A stretch of 64,000 nt of DNA from Marinilabiliales bacterium (GTDB taxonomy: Bacteria; Bacteroidota; Bacteroidia; Bacteroidales; PUMT01): the NCBI GenBank assembly GCA_007695015.1, contig REEN01000065.1:1-64000 (forward strand), given 5' to 3'. Of this stretch, positions 9,350-17,247 are shown piece by piece. A program made the position numbers and the translations under genes. The notes under the pieces were generated by a model. That model saw only the letters and a list, made by a program, of their open reading frames with translations, was not told the origin of the DNA and ran no database searches. Every line of letters begins with the position of its first letter. Position 1 is the first letter of the stretch.

Positions 9350-9760
9350 ATGAAGACAACACACATTGAGCATATTGGAATTGCCGTGAAAGATCTCAAA
9401 GAGGCGATCAGTTTTTATGAGGATGTGCTCGGACTGAAATGCTACAATATTGAAGAGGTAGAAGACCAGAAGGTCAGAACGGCCTTTTTCATGGTGGGTC
9501 AGACGAAGGTTGAACTGCTGGAATCGACATCACCCGACGGCCCCGTTGCAAAATTCATAGAAAAGAGGGGCGAAGGCATCCATCACATTGCTTTTGCTGT
9601 GAAGGGTATAGAAGAGGCGCTTGAACATGCAAAACAGAAGGGTGTGCAGACAATAGACCAGCAGCCCAGGAAAGGTGCCGAGGGGCTGGATATCGCCTTT
9701 CTGCATCCAAGGTCGACTCTTGGCGTACTGACCGAGTTGTGTGAGGATAAAAGCAAATAG
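9350..9760 (+). CDS. mce: Methylmalonyl-CoA epimerase
   Basis: This 136-residue vicinal-oxygen-chelate (glyoxalase-fold) protein interconverts (S)- and (R)-methylmalonyl-CoA. It shows the family start [12 protein letters not shown], with the first metal-binding His. [11 protein letters not shown] follows with the next His, and [15 protein letters not shown] at the C-terminus carries the last ligand. Length is typical. It is the first gene of the decarboxylase operon, which fits the succinate-to-propionate route: mutase product is epimerised, then decarboxylated. The next gene begins 63 bp downstream. Confidence 0.93.
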   Translation: MKTTHIEHIGIAVKDLKEAISFYEDVLGLKCYNIEEVEDQKVRTAFFMVGQTKVELLESTSPDGPVAKFIEKRGEGIHHIAFAVKGIEEALEHAKQKGVQTIDQQPRKGAEGLDIAFLHPRSTLGVLTELCEDKSK

Positions 9761-9823
9761 ATGTTTTACGGTGATCCGGAGAAGCCTTGCAGTCTGGCTT
9801 GATAATAAATCCCAATTTTAAAT

Positions 9824-11383
9824 ATGAGCCAACAGGAAAAGATACAAAGACTTATTGAGCTGCGTGAACAGGCAAAGCTGGGTGGAGGGAAGAAGCGGAT
9901 CGAGGCCCAGCATGCAAAAGGTAAATTAACGGCAAGAGAAAGGCTGGAGCTTCTTCTCGATGAAGGCAGCTTCGAAGAGTATGATATGTTTATTACCCAT
10001 CGCTGCAATGACTTCGGACTGGAGGATAAGAAATACCCGGGTGACGGAGTAATCACAGGGCATGGAACGATCGACGGCCGGGTCGTTTATGTCTATTCAC
10101 AGGATTTTACCGTTCTCGGCGGATCTCTGTCGGAAACCTTTGCGAAGAAGATATGCAAGATCATGGATCAGGCGATGAAGGTAGGGGCCCCGGTAATAGG
10201 GATCAATGACAGCGGCGGTGCGCGTATCCAGGAGGGAGTTCTCAGCCTGGCCGGCTATGCTGAGATCTTCCAGAGGAATATCATGGCATCGGGTGTCATA
10301 CCGCAGATCTCTGCGATATTCGGCCCGTGTGCCGGGGGTGCGGTCTATTCTCCCGCTCTTACCGATGTGATAATAATGAGTGAGAAGACCAGTTACATGT
10401 TCGTTACTGGGCCAAAGGTTACGAAGTCGGTTACAGGAGAGGTTGTAAGTACCGAAGATCTTGGTGGTGCAGAGGTTCATACCTCCAAATCGGGAGTTGC
10501 CCATTTCAGGGCAGAGGATGAGGAGGAGGGCCTGATGATCATCCGGAAGCTGCTGGAATACCTGCCCCAGAATAACCTGGAAGATCCTCCGGTAACAGAA
10601 ACCGGCGATCCTTCCGAAAGGGCGGATGACATACTCAATGATATCATCCCTGAAGAATCAAACCAGGCATATGACGTCAAGGATGTAATATATTCGGTTG
10701 TTGACAACAAGGAGTTTCTTGAGATGCACCGGCACTATGCACGTAATATAGTTGTCGGGTTTGCAAAATTCAACGGAATGCCGGCAGGTATTGTTGCAAA
10801 CCAGCCGAACTACCTGGCAGGGGTGCTGGATATTGACGCTTCACGTAAAGCTGCCAGGTTTGTCCGTTTTTGCGATGCATTCAACGTACCTGTTGTAACG
10901 TTTGTTGATGTGCCCGGTTTTCTTCCCGGCAGTGCCCAGGAGTACGGAGGGATAATTGTTCAGGGTGCAAAGCTTCTTTTCGCATACGGAGAGGCTACCG
11001 TTCCCAAGGTTACCATCACATTGCGGAAATCATACGGAGGTGCGCATGATGTTATGGGGTGCAAGCAGCTTCGCGGGGATATCAATTATGCCTGGCCCAC
11101 TGCCGAGATCGCGGTGATGGGAGCGAGGGGCGCTGTTGAAATCCTTGAAGGCAGGAATATTGCACAAATTGACGGGGATGAGGAAAAAGCCAGGTACATA
11201 AGCGAAAAAGAGAATGAATATGTTGAAAAGTTCGCTAATCCATACGAGGCGGCCAGGCACGGATACATAGATGATGTTATTGAACCCAGAAATACCAGGT
11301 TCAGGATTATCAGGGCGCTGCAGACGCTGGTTACGAAAAAGGATGTCAATCCTCCGAAGAAACATTCCAATATACCCTTATAA
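9824..11383 (+). CDS. mmdA: Methylmalonyl-CoA decarboxylase alpha subunit / propionyl-CoA carboxylase beta chain
   Basis: This 519-residue carboxyltransferase has both crotonase-like halves. The N-half shows [18 protein letters not shown] and [13 protein letters not shown] and the C-half [19 protein letters not shown] and [16 protein letters not shown]. The enzyme moves the carboxyl group of methylmalonyl-CoA to biotin on the carrier encoded two genes downstream. The neighbouring OadG-like, biotin-carrier and membrane-pump genes show that here it works as the sodium-pumping decarboxylase rather than as an ATP-dependent carboxylase. Start at 9824 gives the family N-terminus ([19 protein letters not shown]). 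Three bases separate it from the next gene. Confidence 0.93.
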   Translation: MSQQEKIQRLIELREQAKLGGGKKRIEAQHAKGKLTARERLELLLDEGSFEEYDMFITHRCNDFGLEDKKYPGDGVITGHGTIDGRVVYVYSQDFTVLGGSLSETFAKKICKIMDQAMKVGAPVIGINDSGGARIQEGVLSLAGYAEIFQRNIMASGVIPQISAIFGPCAGGAVYSPALTDVIIMSEKTSYMFVTGPKVTKSVTGEVVSTEDLGGAEVHTSKSGVAHFRAEDEEEGLMIIRKLLEYLPQNNLEDPPVTETGDPSERADDILNDIIPEESNQAYDVKDVIYSVVDNKEFLEMHRHYARNIVVGFAKFNGMPAGIVANQPNYLAGVLDIDASRKAARFVRFCDAFNVPVVTFVDVPGFLPGSAQEYGGIIVQGAKLLFAYGEATVPKVTITLRKSYGGAHDVMGCKQLRGDINYAWPTAEIAVMGARGAVEILEGRNIAQIDGDEEKARYISEKENEYVEKFANPYEAARHGYIDDVIEPRNTRFRIIRALQTLVTKKDVNPPKKHSNIPL

Positions 11384-11386
11384 TTT

Positions 11387-11740
11387 ATGTTTGACTTTAC
11401 CCAAATAGATGGTTTCTCTGCCACGGTAGCCCTTGTCGGTTACATTGTTGTTTTTGCAGCCCTGGTGCTTTTGTACATGGTCTTTTACAAAATGCCCTCA
11501 ATACTGAAGTTCGACTTCAGGGGAATACTTCATAAAGGAAGAATGAAACCGGAGGCAGATAAAGACACCGATTTGCGGGTTACAGGTGAGGTAAATGCAG
11601 CAATTGGAATGGCTCTTTTCCTGTATCTGAACAAGATGCATGATGAGGAGAGCGGGGTAATAACGATAAAAAAGATCTCCAAGAGATATTCTCCCTGGAG
11701 TTCAAAAATATACGGGTTAAGACAAAATCCAAGGCACTAG
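11387..11740 (+). CDS. OadG-family small membrane subunit of the decarboxylase complex
   Basis: This 117-residue protein has one N-terminal membrane segment (ATVALVGYIVVFAALVLLYM) and a charged cytoplasmic tail. Size, topology and position between the carboxyltransferase and the biotin carrier fit the OadG / MmdD subunit, which holds the complex together. Sequence conservation in this family is low, so context carries much of the assignment. It starts 3 bp after the previous stop and ends 3 bp before the biotin-carrier start. Confidence 0.75.
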   Translation: MFDFTQIDGFSATVALVGYIVVFAALVLLYMVFYKMPSILKFDFRGILHKGRMKPEADKDTDLRVTGEVNAAIGMALFLYLNKMHDEESGVITIKKISKRYSPWSSKIYGLRQNPRH

Positions 11741-11743
11741 AAT

Positions 11744-12166
11744 ATGAAGACGTTCAAATTTACCATCAGTGGTAACACATATGAGGCTGAGATAAAAAGT
11801 TTTGAGGATACAACGGCGGAAATTGAGATCAACGGCACCAGCTACTCCGTAGAGGTCCACCGGGAAGTTAAAAAGACAAAGACCCCGACACTTGTCAGGG
11901 CCGAATTACCTCCAAGTGACAAAGGAGATATAGAAAAGAGAGAGAAGGGATCAACTGAACCTGTTGTTGCCCCGCTGCCCGGAACAATAATTGAGATCAT
12001 GGTTAAACCCGGGGATATGATAAAAAAAGGCCAGGTGATCCTGGTGATGGAAGCCATGAAAATGGAAAACAGGATCAGGGCAGAAAAGGAAGGTGTCGTT
12101 GAATCTGTTAACGTTAACAGGGGATCTAGTGTTTTGCAGGGTGATATCCTGATAGAAATGGTATGA
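11744..12166 (+). CDS. mmdC: Biotin carboxyl carrier subunit of methylmalonyl-CoA decarboxylase
   Basis: The C-terminal half is a biotinyl domain with VMEAMKMEN; K106 is the expected biotinylation site. About 70 N-terminal residues form a small beta-rich domain and a charged linker. A Pro/Ala-rich swinging arm is short here (PVVAPLPG). It carries CO2 from the carboxyltransferase to the membrane pump. Gene order in the operon (A, D/G, C, B) is typical for Bacteroidota. Confidence 0.92.
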   Translation: MKTFKFTISGNTYEAEIKSFEDTTAEIEINGTSYSVEVHREVKKTKTPTLVRAELPPSDKGDIEKREKGSTEPVVAPLPGTIIEIMVKPGDMIKKGQVILVMEAMKMENRIRAEKEGVVESVNVNRGSSVLQGDILIEMV

Positions 12167-12194
12167 TATGCCCGGGATTTAGAAATATTCTTAG

Positions 12195-13565
12195 ATGAAG
12201 AGATTGTTTACCGTTTTTGGCCTTATCGCACTCCTGGCCCTGTTGTGGTCGGGTAGCGGACATTTAATTGGCACCCCTGTGTTTCCCGCTGCCCGGGAGG
12301 CTTCCATACACCTTTCAGACCCCCCATTTGGCGAATATGTCAGCATACATCAGGATGCAACCGCCCCCCTGAGGGCTACAGGATCAAGAGCGGCAGAGGG
12401 GCTGCAGACGTTTTTCAGTTTTTCCGGTTTTGTAAATATCACCTGGGCCAATGTATTTATGATTGCGATCGGACTGATCTTCATATTTCTGGCAGTCAGA
12501 TATGAATATGAACCCCTGTTGCTTGTACCCATTGGTACAGGGATAATTATAGGGAATATGCCCTTTGTGCAGGATGCCGGTCTGCAGCTTGGTGTTTACG
12601 AGGAGGGAAGTGTCATGAATTATCTCTATTTCGGGGTTCTGAAAGGCGTTTATCCGCCCCTGATATTCCTGGGAATAGGTGCAATGACCGATTTTTCATC
12701 ACTCATTTCGAATCCCCGCCTTATGCTGCTGGGAGCAGCGGCACAGATAGGTATATTCCTGACTTTCCTTGGCGCTCTCTCGCTTGGTTTTGCACTGCCT
12801 GAAGCCGGCGCCATTGGCATCATAGGGGGGGCAGACGGACCCACGGCCATTTTTCTCTCTTCCAAACTGGCTGACGGGGTTAATATATTGCCTGACGGCA
12901 CGACCGTGCGGAACCTTATCGGGCCGATCGCGATTGCCGCTTACTCTTACATGGCCCTGGTCCCCGTTATACAACCCCCCATAATGCGGCTGCTTACGAC
13001 AAAAAAAGAGAGGCTGATCCGAATGAAGCCTCCAAGGGCCGTATCAAGGCTTGAAAAGATCCTCTTCCCCATTATCGGGCTAATCATTACCGCGCTTATT
13101 TCACCCAGTTCGTTGCCACTTCTCGGGATGCTGTTCTTTGGCAACCTGCTCAAGGAATCAGGTGTAACAAGGAGGCTTGCCGAAACGGCAAGGGGCAGCA
13201 TGATAGATATTGTGACCATACTGCTTGGGCTTACCGTTGGCGCTTCAACACAGGCCAACGTGTTCCTGACCCCGACATCTGTGCTGATATTCGTACTGGG
13301 TGCCGTTTCGTTCATGATAGCAACTGCCGGTGGCTTGGTCTTTGCAAAAGTGATGAACCTTTTTCTCAGGGGTGATGATCGTATCAACCCGCTGATAGGT
13401 GCTGCCGGTGTGTCGGCCGTACCCGACAGCGCCCGTGTGGTGCAGCATGAAGGGCTGCGCTACGACCCCACCAATCACCTGCTGATGCATGCCATGGCAC
13501 CCAATGTTTCAGGCGTGATTGGTTCGGCAGTTGCCGCAGGTATTTTACTCAGCTTCTTGTTATAA
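12195..13565 (+). CDS. mmdB: Sodium-pumping decarboxylase beta subunit
   Basis: This 456-residue multi-pass membrane protein of the OadB/MmdB/GcdB family decarboxylates carboxybiotin and exports Na+. Diagnostic motifs are [19 protein letters not shown] and the C-terminal [16 protein letters not shown] with a conserved Asp. Its N-terminus adds a membrane segment plus a roughly 60-residue extracytoplasmic stretch before the conserved core begins near [15 protein letters not shown]. The sodium gradient it makes could drive the two Na+-coupled transporters encoded at 46.5-49.4 kb, which is inference. Confidence 0.93.
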   Translation: MKRLFTVFGLIALLALLWSGSGHLIGTPVFPAAREASIHLSDPPFGEYVSIHQDATAPLRATGSRAAEGLQTFFSFSGFVNITWANVFMIAIGLIFIFLAVRYEYEPLLLVPIGTGIIIGNMPFVQDAGLQLGVYEEGSVMNYLYFGVLKGVYPPLIFLGIGAMTDFSSLISNPRLMLLGAAAQIGIFLTFLGALSLGFALPEAGAIGIIGGADGPTAIFLSSKLADGVNILPDGTTVRNLIGPIAIAAYSYMALVPVIQPPIMRLLTTKKERLIRMKPPRAVSRLEKILFPIIGLIITALISPSSLPLLGMLFFGNLLKESGVTRRLAETARGSMIDIVTILLGLTVGASTQANVFLTPTSVLIFVLGAVSFMIATAGGLVFAKVMNLFLRGDDRINPLIGAAGVSAVPDSARVVQHEGLRYDPTNHLLMHAMAPNVSGVIGSAVAAGILLSFLL

Positions 13566-13609
13566 TCAGGAATATATCTTTTATTTACCCATTGAACGAA
13601 AACAAAGCT

Positions 13610-13771
13610 ATGAAGAGACACAAATGCAGGGTATGCGGATACCTTTACGATCAGGAAAACGGCGATGCAGCCGGCGGGATTGAACCCGGAACCCCCTTTG
13701 AGGAGCTTCCCGACAACTGGAAATGCCCGGTGTGCGGCGCAGGGACAGAGGAGTTCAAGCCGGCGGACTGA
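13610..13771 (+). CDS. Rubredoxin
   Basis: This 53-residue protein was read by direct translation. It shows both iron-binding knuckles, CRVCGYLYD and CPVCGAG, with the usual [19 protein letters not shown] between them. Rubredoxin carries one electron on a single Fe(Cys)4 centre, typically to oxygen- or peroxide-reducing enzymes in anaerobes. It lies 44 bp after the decarboxylase beta subunit and may be co-transcribed, though a metabolic link is not obvious. Confidence 0.95.
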   Translation: MKRHKCRVCGYLYDQENGDAAGGIEPGTPFEELPDNWKCPVCGAGTEEFKPAD

Positions 13772-13861
13772 GACCGGTGAACCGGCCCTCCGGGGACAGG
13801 GCGTCTAGATAACTGATGCCGGCAGCAGGACCCGGCTTTCCGGCTGCCTGATATGCCGGCT

Positions 13862-15313
13862 TCAGGGTATTGTTCTGAGCACCTCCAGCAGCAGGTCCCA
13901 GAACCGGGTCACCGAGCCGATATGCAGCCTCTCATCAGGCGAGTGGGCCCCCTTTATAGTGGGGCCAAAGGATATCATATCGAGTCCGGGATACTTCTCC
14001 AGGAAAAGTCCGCATTCCAGTCCCGCATGTATTGCGCGGACCACCGGTTCGTTACCGAACAGCTTCTTATAGGCGGATTCTGTAAGGTTAAGTATCTTCG
14101 AATCCCGGTTGGGGTTCCAGCCCGGATATGATCCGGTTCTTTTTACATTTGCATTTGCCAGCCTGAAAACACTTTCGACCATAGCTGCCACATCGGCCTT
14201 TGCGGAATCGGATGATGACCGCTGACTTGTGGTTATAAGGATCCTGTTGTCTTTAAATTTTACAGAGGCGAGGCTGGTGGAGGTCTCAACCAGTCCCTCT
14301 ATCTTCGGGCTCCATGCTATTACTCCGTGTGGACATGCGTAAAGTGAATAGAGAAGATCGATCTGCGTGTCCTCATCCACCGCAGTTCCCGGCAGTTCAG
14401 CTTCACTGAGGGAGATCGACAGTCCCCTGTCCGCTTCGGTCATTTCCGTCATAACTGCCTGCCTGAATGATCCGAAGTACTCCTTCATGTCGCCGGCATC
14501 ATCTCGGTGGATTGAAAACAGGGCTTCGGCCTCCCTTGGAATGGCATTACGCAGGTTGCCTCCGTTAAATGATACTAGTTTCATATCATATCTGTTGTTC
14601 AGGTTCCAAAGGAAGCGGTTCAGTATCTTGTTGGAGTTACCCCTGCCCCTGTGAATGTCATCACCCGAATGCCCCCCTGCAAGTCCCCCGACCTTAACCA
14701 TGAATCCGGTATGGGAAGAGGGTATCTCCTCCTCATCATACTCCATGGTTGCAAGTGTGTCCACACCTCCGGCGCAGCCAATGAAAAGCTCTCCCTCATC
14801 TTCCGAGTCCAGGTTTATCAGGGTTTTCCCTTCAAAGAAACCCGGTTCCAGGGCAAATGCACCCGTGAGACCGGTCTCTTCGTCGACGGTGAAGAGGCAC
14901 TCTATCTTGCCGTGCTGCAGATCGCCTGAGGCCAGAACAGCAAGCTGGGCTGCCATGCCAATACCGTCATCCGCACCCAGGGTTGTTCCAGTTGCCCTGA
15001 CCCACTCACCGTCAATTACCGGTATGATGGGGTCATTTTCAAAATCATGGGTCACATCAGAATTTTTTTCACACACCATATCCATATGACTCTGCAGGAC
15101 AACCGTCTGCCTGTTCTCAAATCCCCCGGCAGCCGGCTTGGTTATAAGCAGGTTGCCGGCGGCATCCCTTTTGATTTCAAGACCCTGCTCTGCAGCGAAG
15201 CGGATCAGCCACTCTGTTATTTTCCCCTCTTTTTTTGAAGGCCGGGGCACCCTGCTGACTTCCTCAAAATATTTCCAGATCAGTTCCGGTTTGAGCTTTT
15301 CAGATATTGCCAT
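13862..15313 (-). CDS. pepD: Aminoacyl-histidine dipeptidase (M20 family)
   Basis: This 483-residue cytosolic zinc dipeptidase (peptidase D / carnosinase type) has SHMDMVCEK (metal-binding His and catalytic Asp), GTTLGADDGIGMA, and FTVDEETGLTG (general-base Glu plus metal-binding Glu). A lid-domain region GLAGGHSGDDIHRGRGN and a C-terminal SFGPTIKGAHSPDERLHI with the last metal His follow. It hydrolyses Xaa-His and other dipeptides. Length matches the family. It is transcribed away from the M-box/mgtE unit and converges on the rubredoxin gene. Confidence 0.93.
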   Translation of the reverse strand: MAISEKLKPELIWKYFEEVSRVPRPSKKEGKITEWLIRFAAEQGLEIKRDAAGNLLITKPAAGGFENRQTVVLQSHMDMVCEKNSDVTHDFENDPIIPVIDGEWVRATGTTLGADDGIGMAAQLAVLASGDLQHGKIECLFTVDEETGLTGAFALEPGFFEGKTLINLDSEDEGELFIGCAGGVDTLATMEYDEEEIPSSHTGFMVKVGGLAGGHSGDDIHRGRGNSNKILNRFLWNLNNRYDMKLVSFNGGNLRNAIPREAEALFSIHRDDAGDMKEYFGSFRQAVMTEMTEADRGLSISLSEAELPGTAVDEDTQIDLLYSLYACPHGVIAWSPKIEGLVETSTSLASVKFKDNRILITTSQRSSSDSAKADVAAMVESVFRLANANVKRTGSYPGWNPNRDSKILNLTESAYKKLFGNEPVVRAIHAGLECGLFLEKYPGLDMISFGPTIKGAHSPDERLHIGSVTRFWDLLLEVLRTIP

Positions 15314-15433
15314 AGTTATAACCTCTTTTTGTGCTGAGAATACCGGCGCAAATTAGCGGTTTTTTGAATTAATGCAATTTTTTACAGGTTTTTTATTAGT
15401 GAACAGCTGTTTTTTTTTTGAGAATATTCTTCT
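15314..15433. other. Divergent intergenic region between pepD and the mgtE riboswitch
   Basis: This is the gene-free start of the 467-base gap between pepD and mgtE. It is AT-rich with T-runs near 15359-15420. I see no coding sequence. A CAAATTAG near 15350 resembles, but does not match, a minus-strand -7 box for pepD. The rest of the gap is the M-box and its terminator. Confidence 0.4.
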
Positions 15434-15441
15434 TAATTTTG
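15434..15441 (+). promoter_or_regulatory. -7 box of the M-box/mgtE transcript
   Basis: TAATTTTG matches TAnnTTTG and lies 7 nt before the first strand of riboswitch helix P1 (15448), so the RNA would start almost exactly at the aptamer. The nearest TTTG upstream (15417-15420) is only 13 nt away, shorter than the usual spacing. Confidence 0.55.
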
Positions 15442-15447
15442 TGCCCG

Positions 15448-15606
15448 GTTTTAGCCTGTTAGGTGAGGCTACTGAATGAACACAGGCTGCTGCCCAAAAA
15501 CGTCCACAGACGCCAATGGGTAGAACAGGCCCTGCCGGATTAAGGCTTGGCATAATGCAGCTTTCCGTTTTGCACGGAATAAGTCATTCAGAGCTAAAAC
15601 TCAACA
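15448..15606 (+). ncRNA. M-box (ykoK leader) magnesium riboswitch aptamer
   Basis: The conserved M-box blocks occur in order: GTTAGGTGAGGCT (15458-15470), CTGCTGCCCAAAAA (15487-15500), GACGCCAATGGGT (15509-15521) and ATGCAGCT (15555-15562). Helix P1 is closed by GTTTTAGC (15448-15455) with GCTAAAAC (15593-15600), eight perfect pairs. M-box RNAs bind several Mg2+ ions and shut off magnesium transporter genes when Mg2+ is ample. The gene downstream is mgtE, which confirms the call. A terminator follows at once (15670-15695), so control should act on transcription. Confidence 0.95.
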
Positions 15607-15607
15607 A

Positions 15608-15695
15608 GGGGCATCTTTCTCATACCGGTTAGCGGCACAAACCCGCGAATCAGTCTGTATGTCTGTTATGCCCCTTCCACGGAAGGGCTTTTTTT
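15608..15695 (+). terminator. Expression platform of the M-box: terminator and competing antiterminator
   Basis: GCCCCTTCC (15670-15678) pairs with GGAAGGGC (15681-15688), with one bulged C, and is followed by seven Ts (15689-15695): a standard intrinsic terminator. The 5' arm overlaps ATGCCCC (15668-15674), which is a perfect 7-base complement of GGGGCAT (15608-15614). That upstream pairing, stacked over an inner GCGG/CCGC stem (15632-15646), would block the terminator. How the aptamer decides between the two is not settled from sequence, since P1 does not directly overlap GGGGCAT. Confidence 0.8.
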
Positions 15696-15780
15696 ATTTG
15701 GCCCTGCCCGTTTATAAGCCCACCCGGGACTTTAACCATCTATTGTGCGGATTTTTCATGTAAATAAATAACACCGGGTT

Positions 15781-17166
15781 ATGGTAGATATAGTAAAGGA
15801 CCAGAGACACTCTATCGTAAGGGGTCTTATTGAGGCTGACGAGATGGAAGCCCTCGGGGCGATCTTAAAAAAGATGCCGTCGGTTGAGACTGCAGAACTT
15901 CTTAAGAACCTGTCCGGTGAACAGATCCTGAAACTTCTGCCGGATTTTGCTGATGAGGATCTCGGGGATATCGCCTCAAACATGGAGATGGAGCAGTTGC
16001 TTGAACTGTTCGATATTGCAGACCGGCGGCTGTTTGCCAGGATATTCACCAACATGTCGTCCGATATAAGGGCTGACCTTTACCAGGAACTGGATAAGGA
16101 CCAGCAGCTTGAGCTGCTGCCTTTCCTGGACAAAAGGACCCGTGAGAACGTTATCTTCCTCAGCTCCTTCCCGGAAGAGACGGCAGGAAGTATCATGATC
16201 ACCGACTTTGCCACGGTAAGGGCAGATATGACTGTTAACCGGGCCATTGAAAAGATCAGGCAGGATGCACCCTCCAAAAAGATGATCTACTATGTTTACG
16301 TGGTTGACGAGAACATGAAGCTGAGAGGCTTTGTCACTCTCAAGGATATCATCATGGCTGAACCTGATACCCCGGTAGGAGATATATTGCATTCCGACTT
16401 TGTTTGGGCCGATGTGAAAGAGGACAGGGAGAGTGTTGCACAAAAGATAGAGAAATATGATATGGTTGCCATACCGGTTCTCAATGCCCACCGGCAGCTT
16501 GCAGGAATCGTCAGGCATGATGAGGCTATAGATGTCATCCGGGCAGAGCATACCGAGGACCTGGAGAAATTCATGGGTATTGTGCATGCCCCGGAGGACC
16601 TTAATTATGTTGAAACGGGAGTGTTCGGGCATTTCAGGAAAAGGGTGGTATGGCTGTCGTCTCTTGCCGTGATAGGAATTATTTCGGGAATGATAATACA
16701 TCGTTACGAAGAGGCGATGACTTCGCTTATCATTCTTGCTCTTTATATGCCCATGATTGCCGATACGGGAGGTAACGCCGGTTCACAGGCTGCAACCATG
16801 GTCATCAGGGCGATCGCGCTCGGGCAGATAACGGCCCGGAGCTGGCTGAAAATTCTGTTCAAGGAGGCGAGGATAGCATTCCTGCTGTCACTGGTACTCG
16901 GTGTTATAGCTTTCGGCAAGATACTTTTCCTTTCATGGGAGACTGATGTGCCCCCGGAATATAACCTTTTGTTTATTGCATTTGCCATTTCGCTTGCATT
17001 AAGCCTGCAGGTCATAACGTCTACGGTTTTGGGTGCCGGACTTCCACTGCTGGTCAAGCGCCTCGGGGGCGACCCGGCTGTCGCTGCAAGTCCCGCGATT
17101 ACCACACTGGTTGATATAACGGGACTGCTAATATATTTCGGGGTCGCCACTTTGTTTTTCTTTTGA
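15781..17166 (+). CDS. mgtE: Magnesium transporter MgtE
   Basis: This 461-residue channel has the full family layout: N-terminal helical superhelix (about 1-130, LPDFADEDLGDIA), tandem CBS domains that sense Mg2+ (about 135-260, RGFVTLKDIIMAEPDTPVG), a connecting helix, and five membrane helices. The pore region is MPMIADTGGNAGSQAATMVI, containing the family-defining GGNAGSQ. It imports Mg2+ and is gated by the cytosolic Mg2+ level. The start at 15781 lies 85 nt after the riboswitch terminator. Regulation is therefore doubly Mg2+-linked, at RNA and protein level. Confidence 0.97.
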   Translation: MVDIVKDQRHSIVRGLIEADEMEALGAILKKMPSVETAELLKNLSGEQILKLLPDFADEDLGDIASNMEMEQLLELFDIADRRLFARIFTNMSSDIRADLYQELDKDQQLELLPFLDKRTRENVIFLSSFPEETAGSIMITDFATVRADMTVNRAIEKIRQDAPSKKMIYYVYVVDENMKLRGFVTLKDIIMAEPDTPVGDILHSDFVWADVKEDRESVAQKIEKYDMVAIPVLNAHRQLAGIVRHDEAIDVIRAEHTEDLEKFMGIVHAPEDLNYVETGVFGHFRKRVVWLSSLAVIGIISGMIIHRYEEAMTSLIILALYMPMIADTGGNAGSQAATMVIRAIALGQITARSWLKILFKEARIAFLLSLVLGVIAFGKILFLSWETDVPPEYNLLFIAFAISLALSLQVITSTVLGAGLPLLVKRLGGDPAVAASPAITTLVDITGLLIYFGVATLFFF

Positions 17167-17247
17167 TTATTTTTGAAGTTGGCTCAGTTTCCGGATGGCC
17201 TTTGCCGGCACTCCGGCGCCGCTTTATTAATTCAAAATTCCTGAAGT

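Noticed and set aside
13772-13861. GC-rich inverted repeats (GGCAGC...GCTGCC, GCCGGC copies) between rubredoxin and pepD
   Set aside because: A bidirectional terminator is possible, but there is no T-run on either side and several weak pairings compete, so no single structure is supported.
15448-15700. 6S RNA, SRP RNA or tmRNA as explanation of the conserved RNA before mgtE
   Set aside because: The exact M-box blocks and the mgtE gene downstream settle the identity. None of the diagnostic tmRNA or SRP motifs is present.
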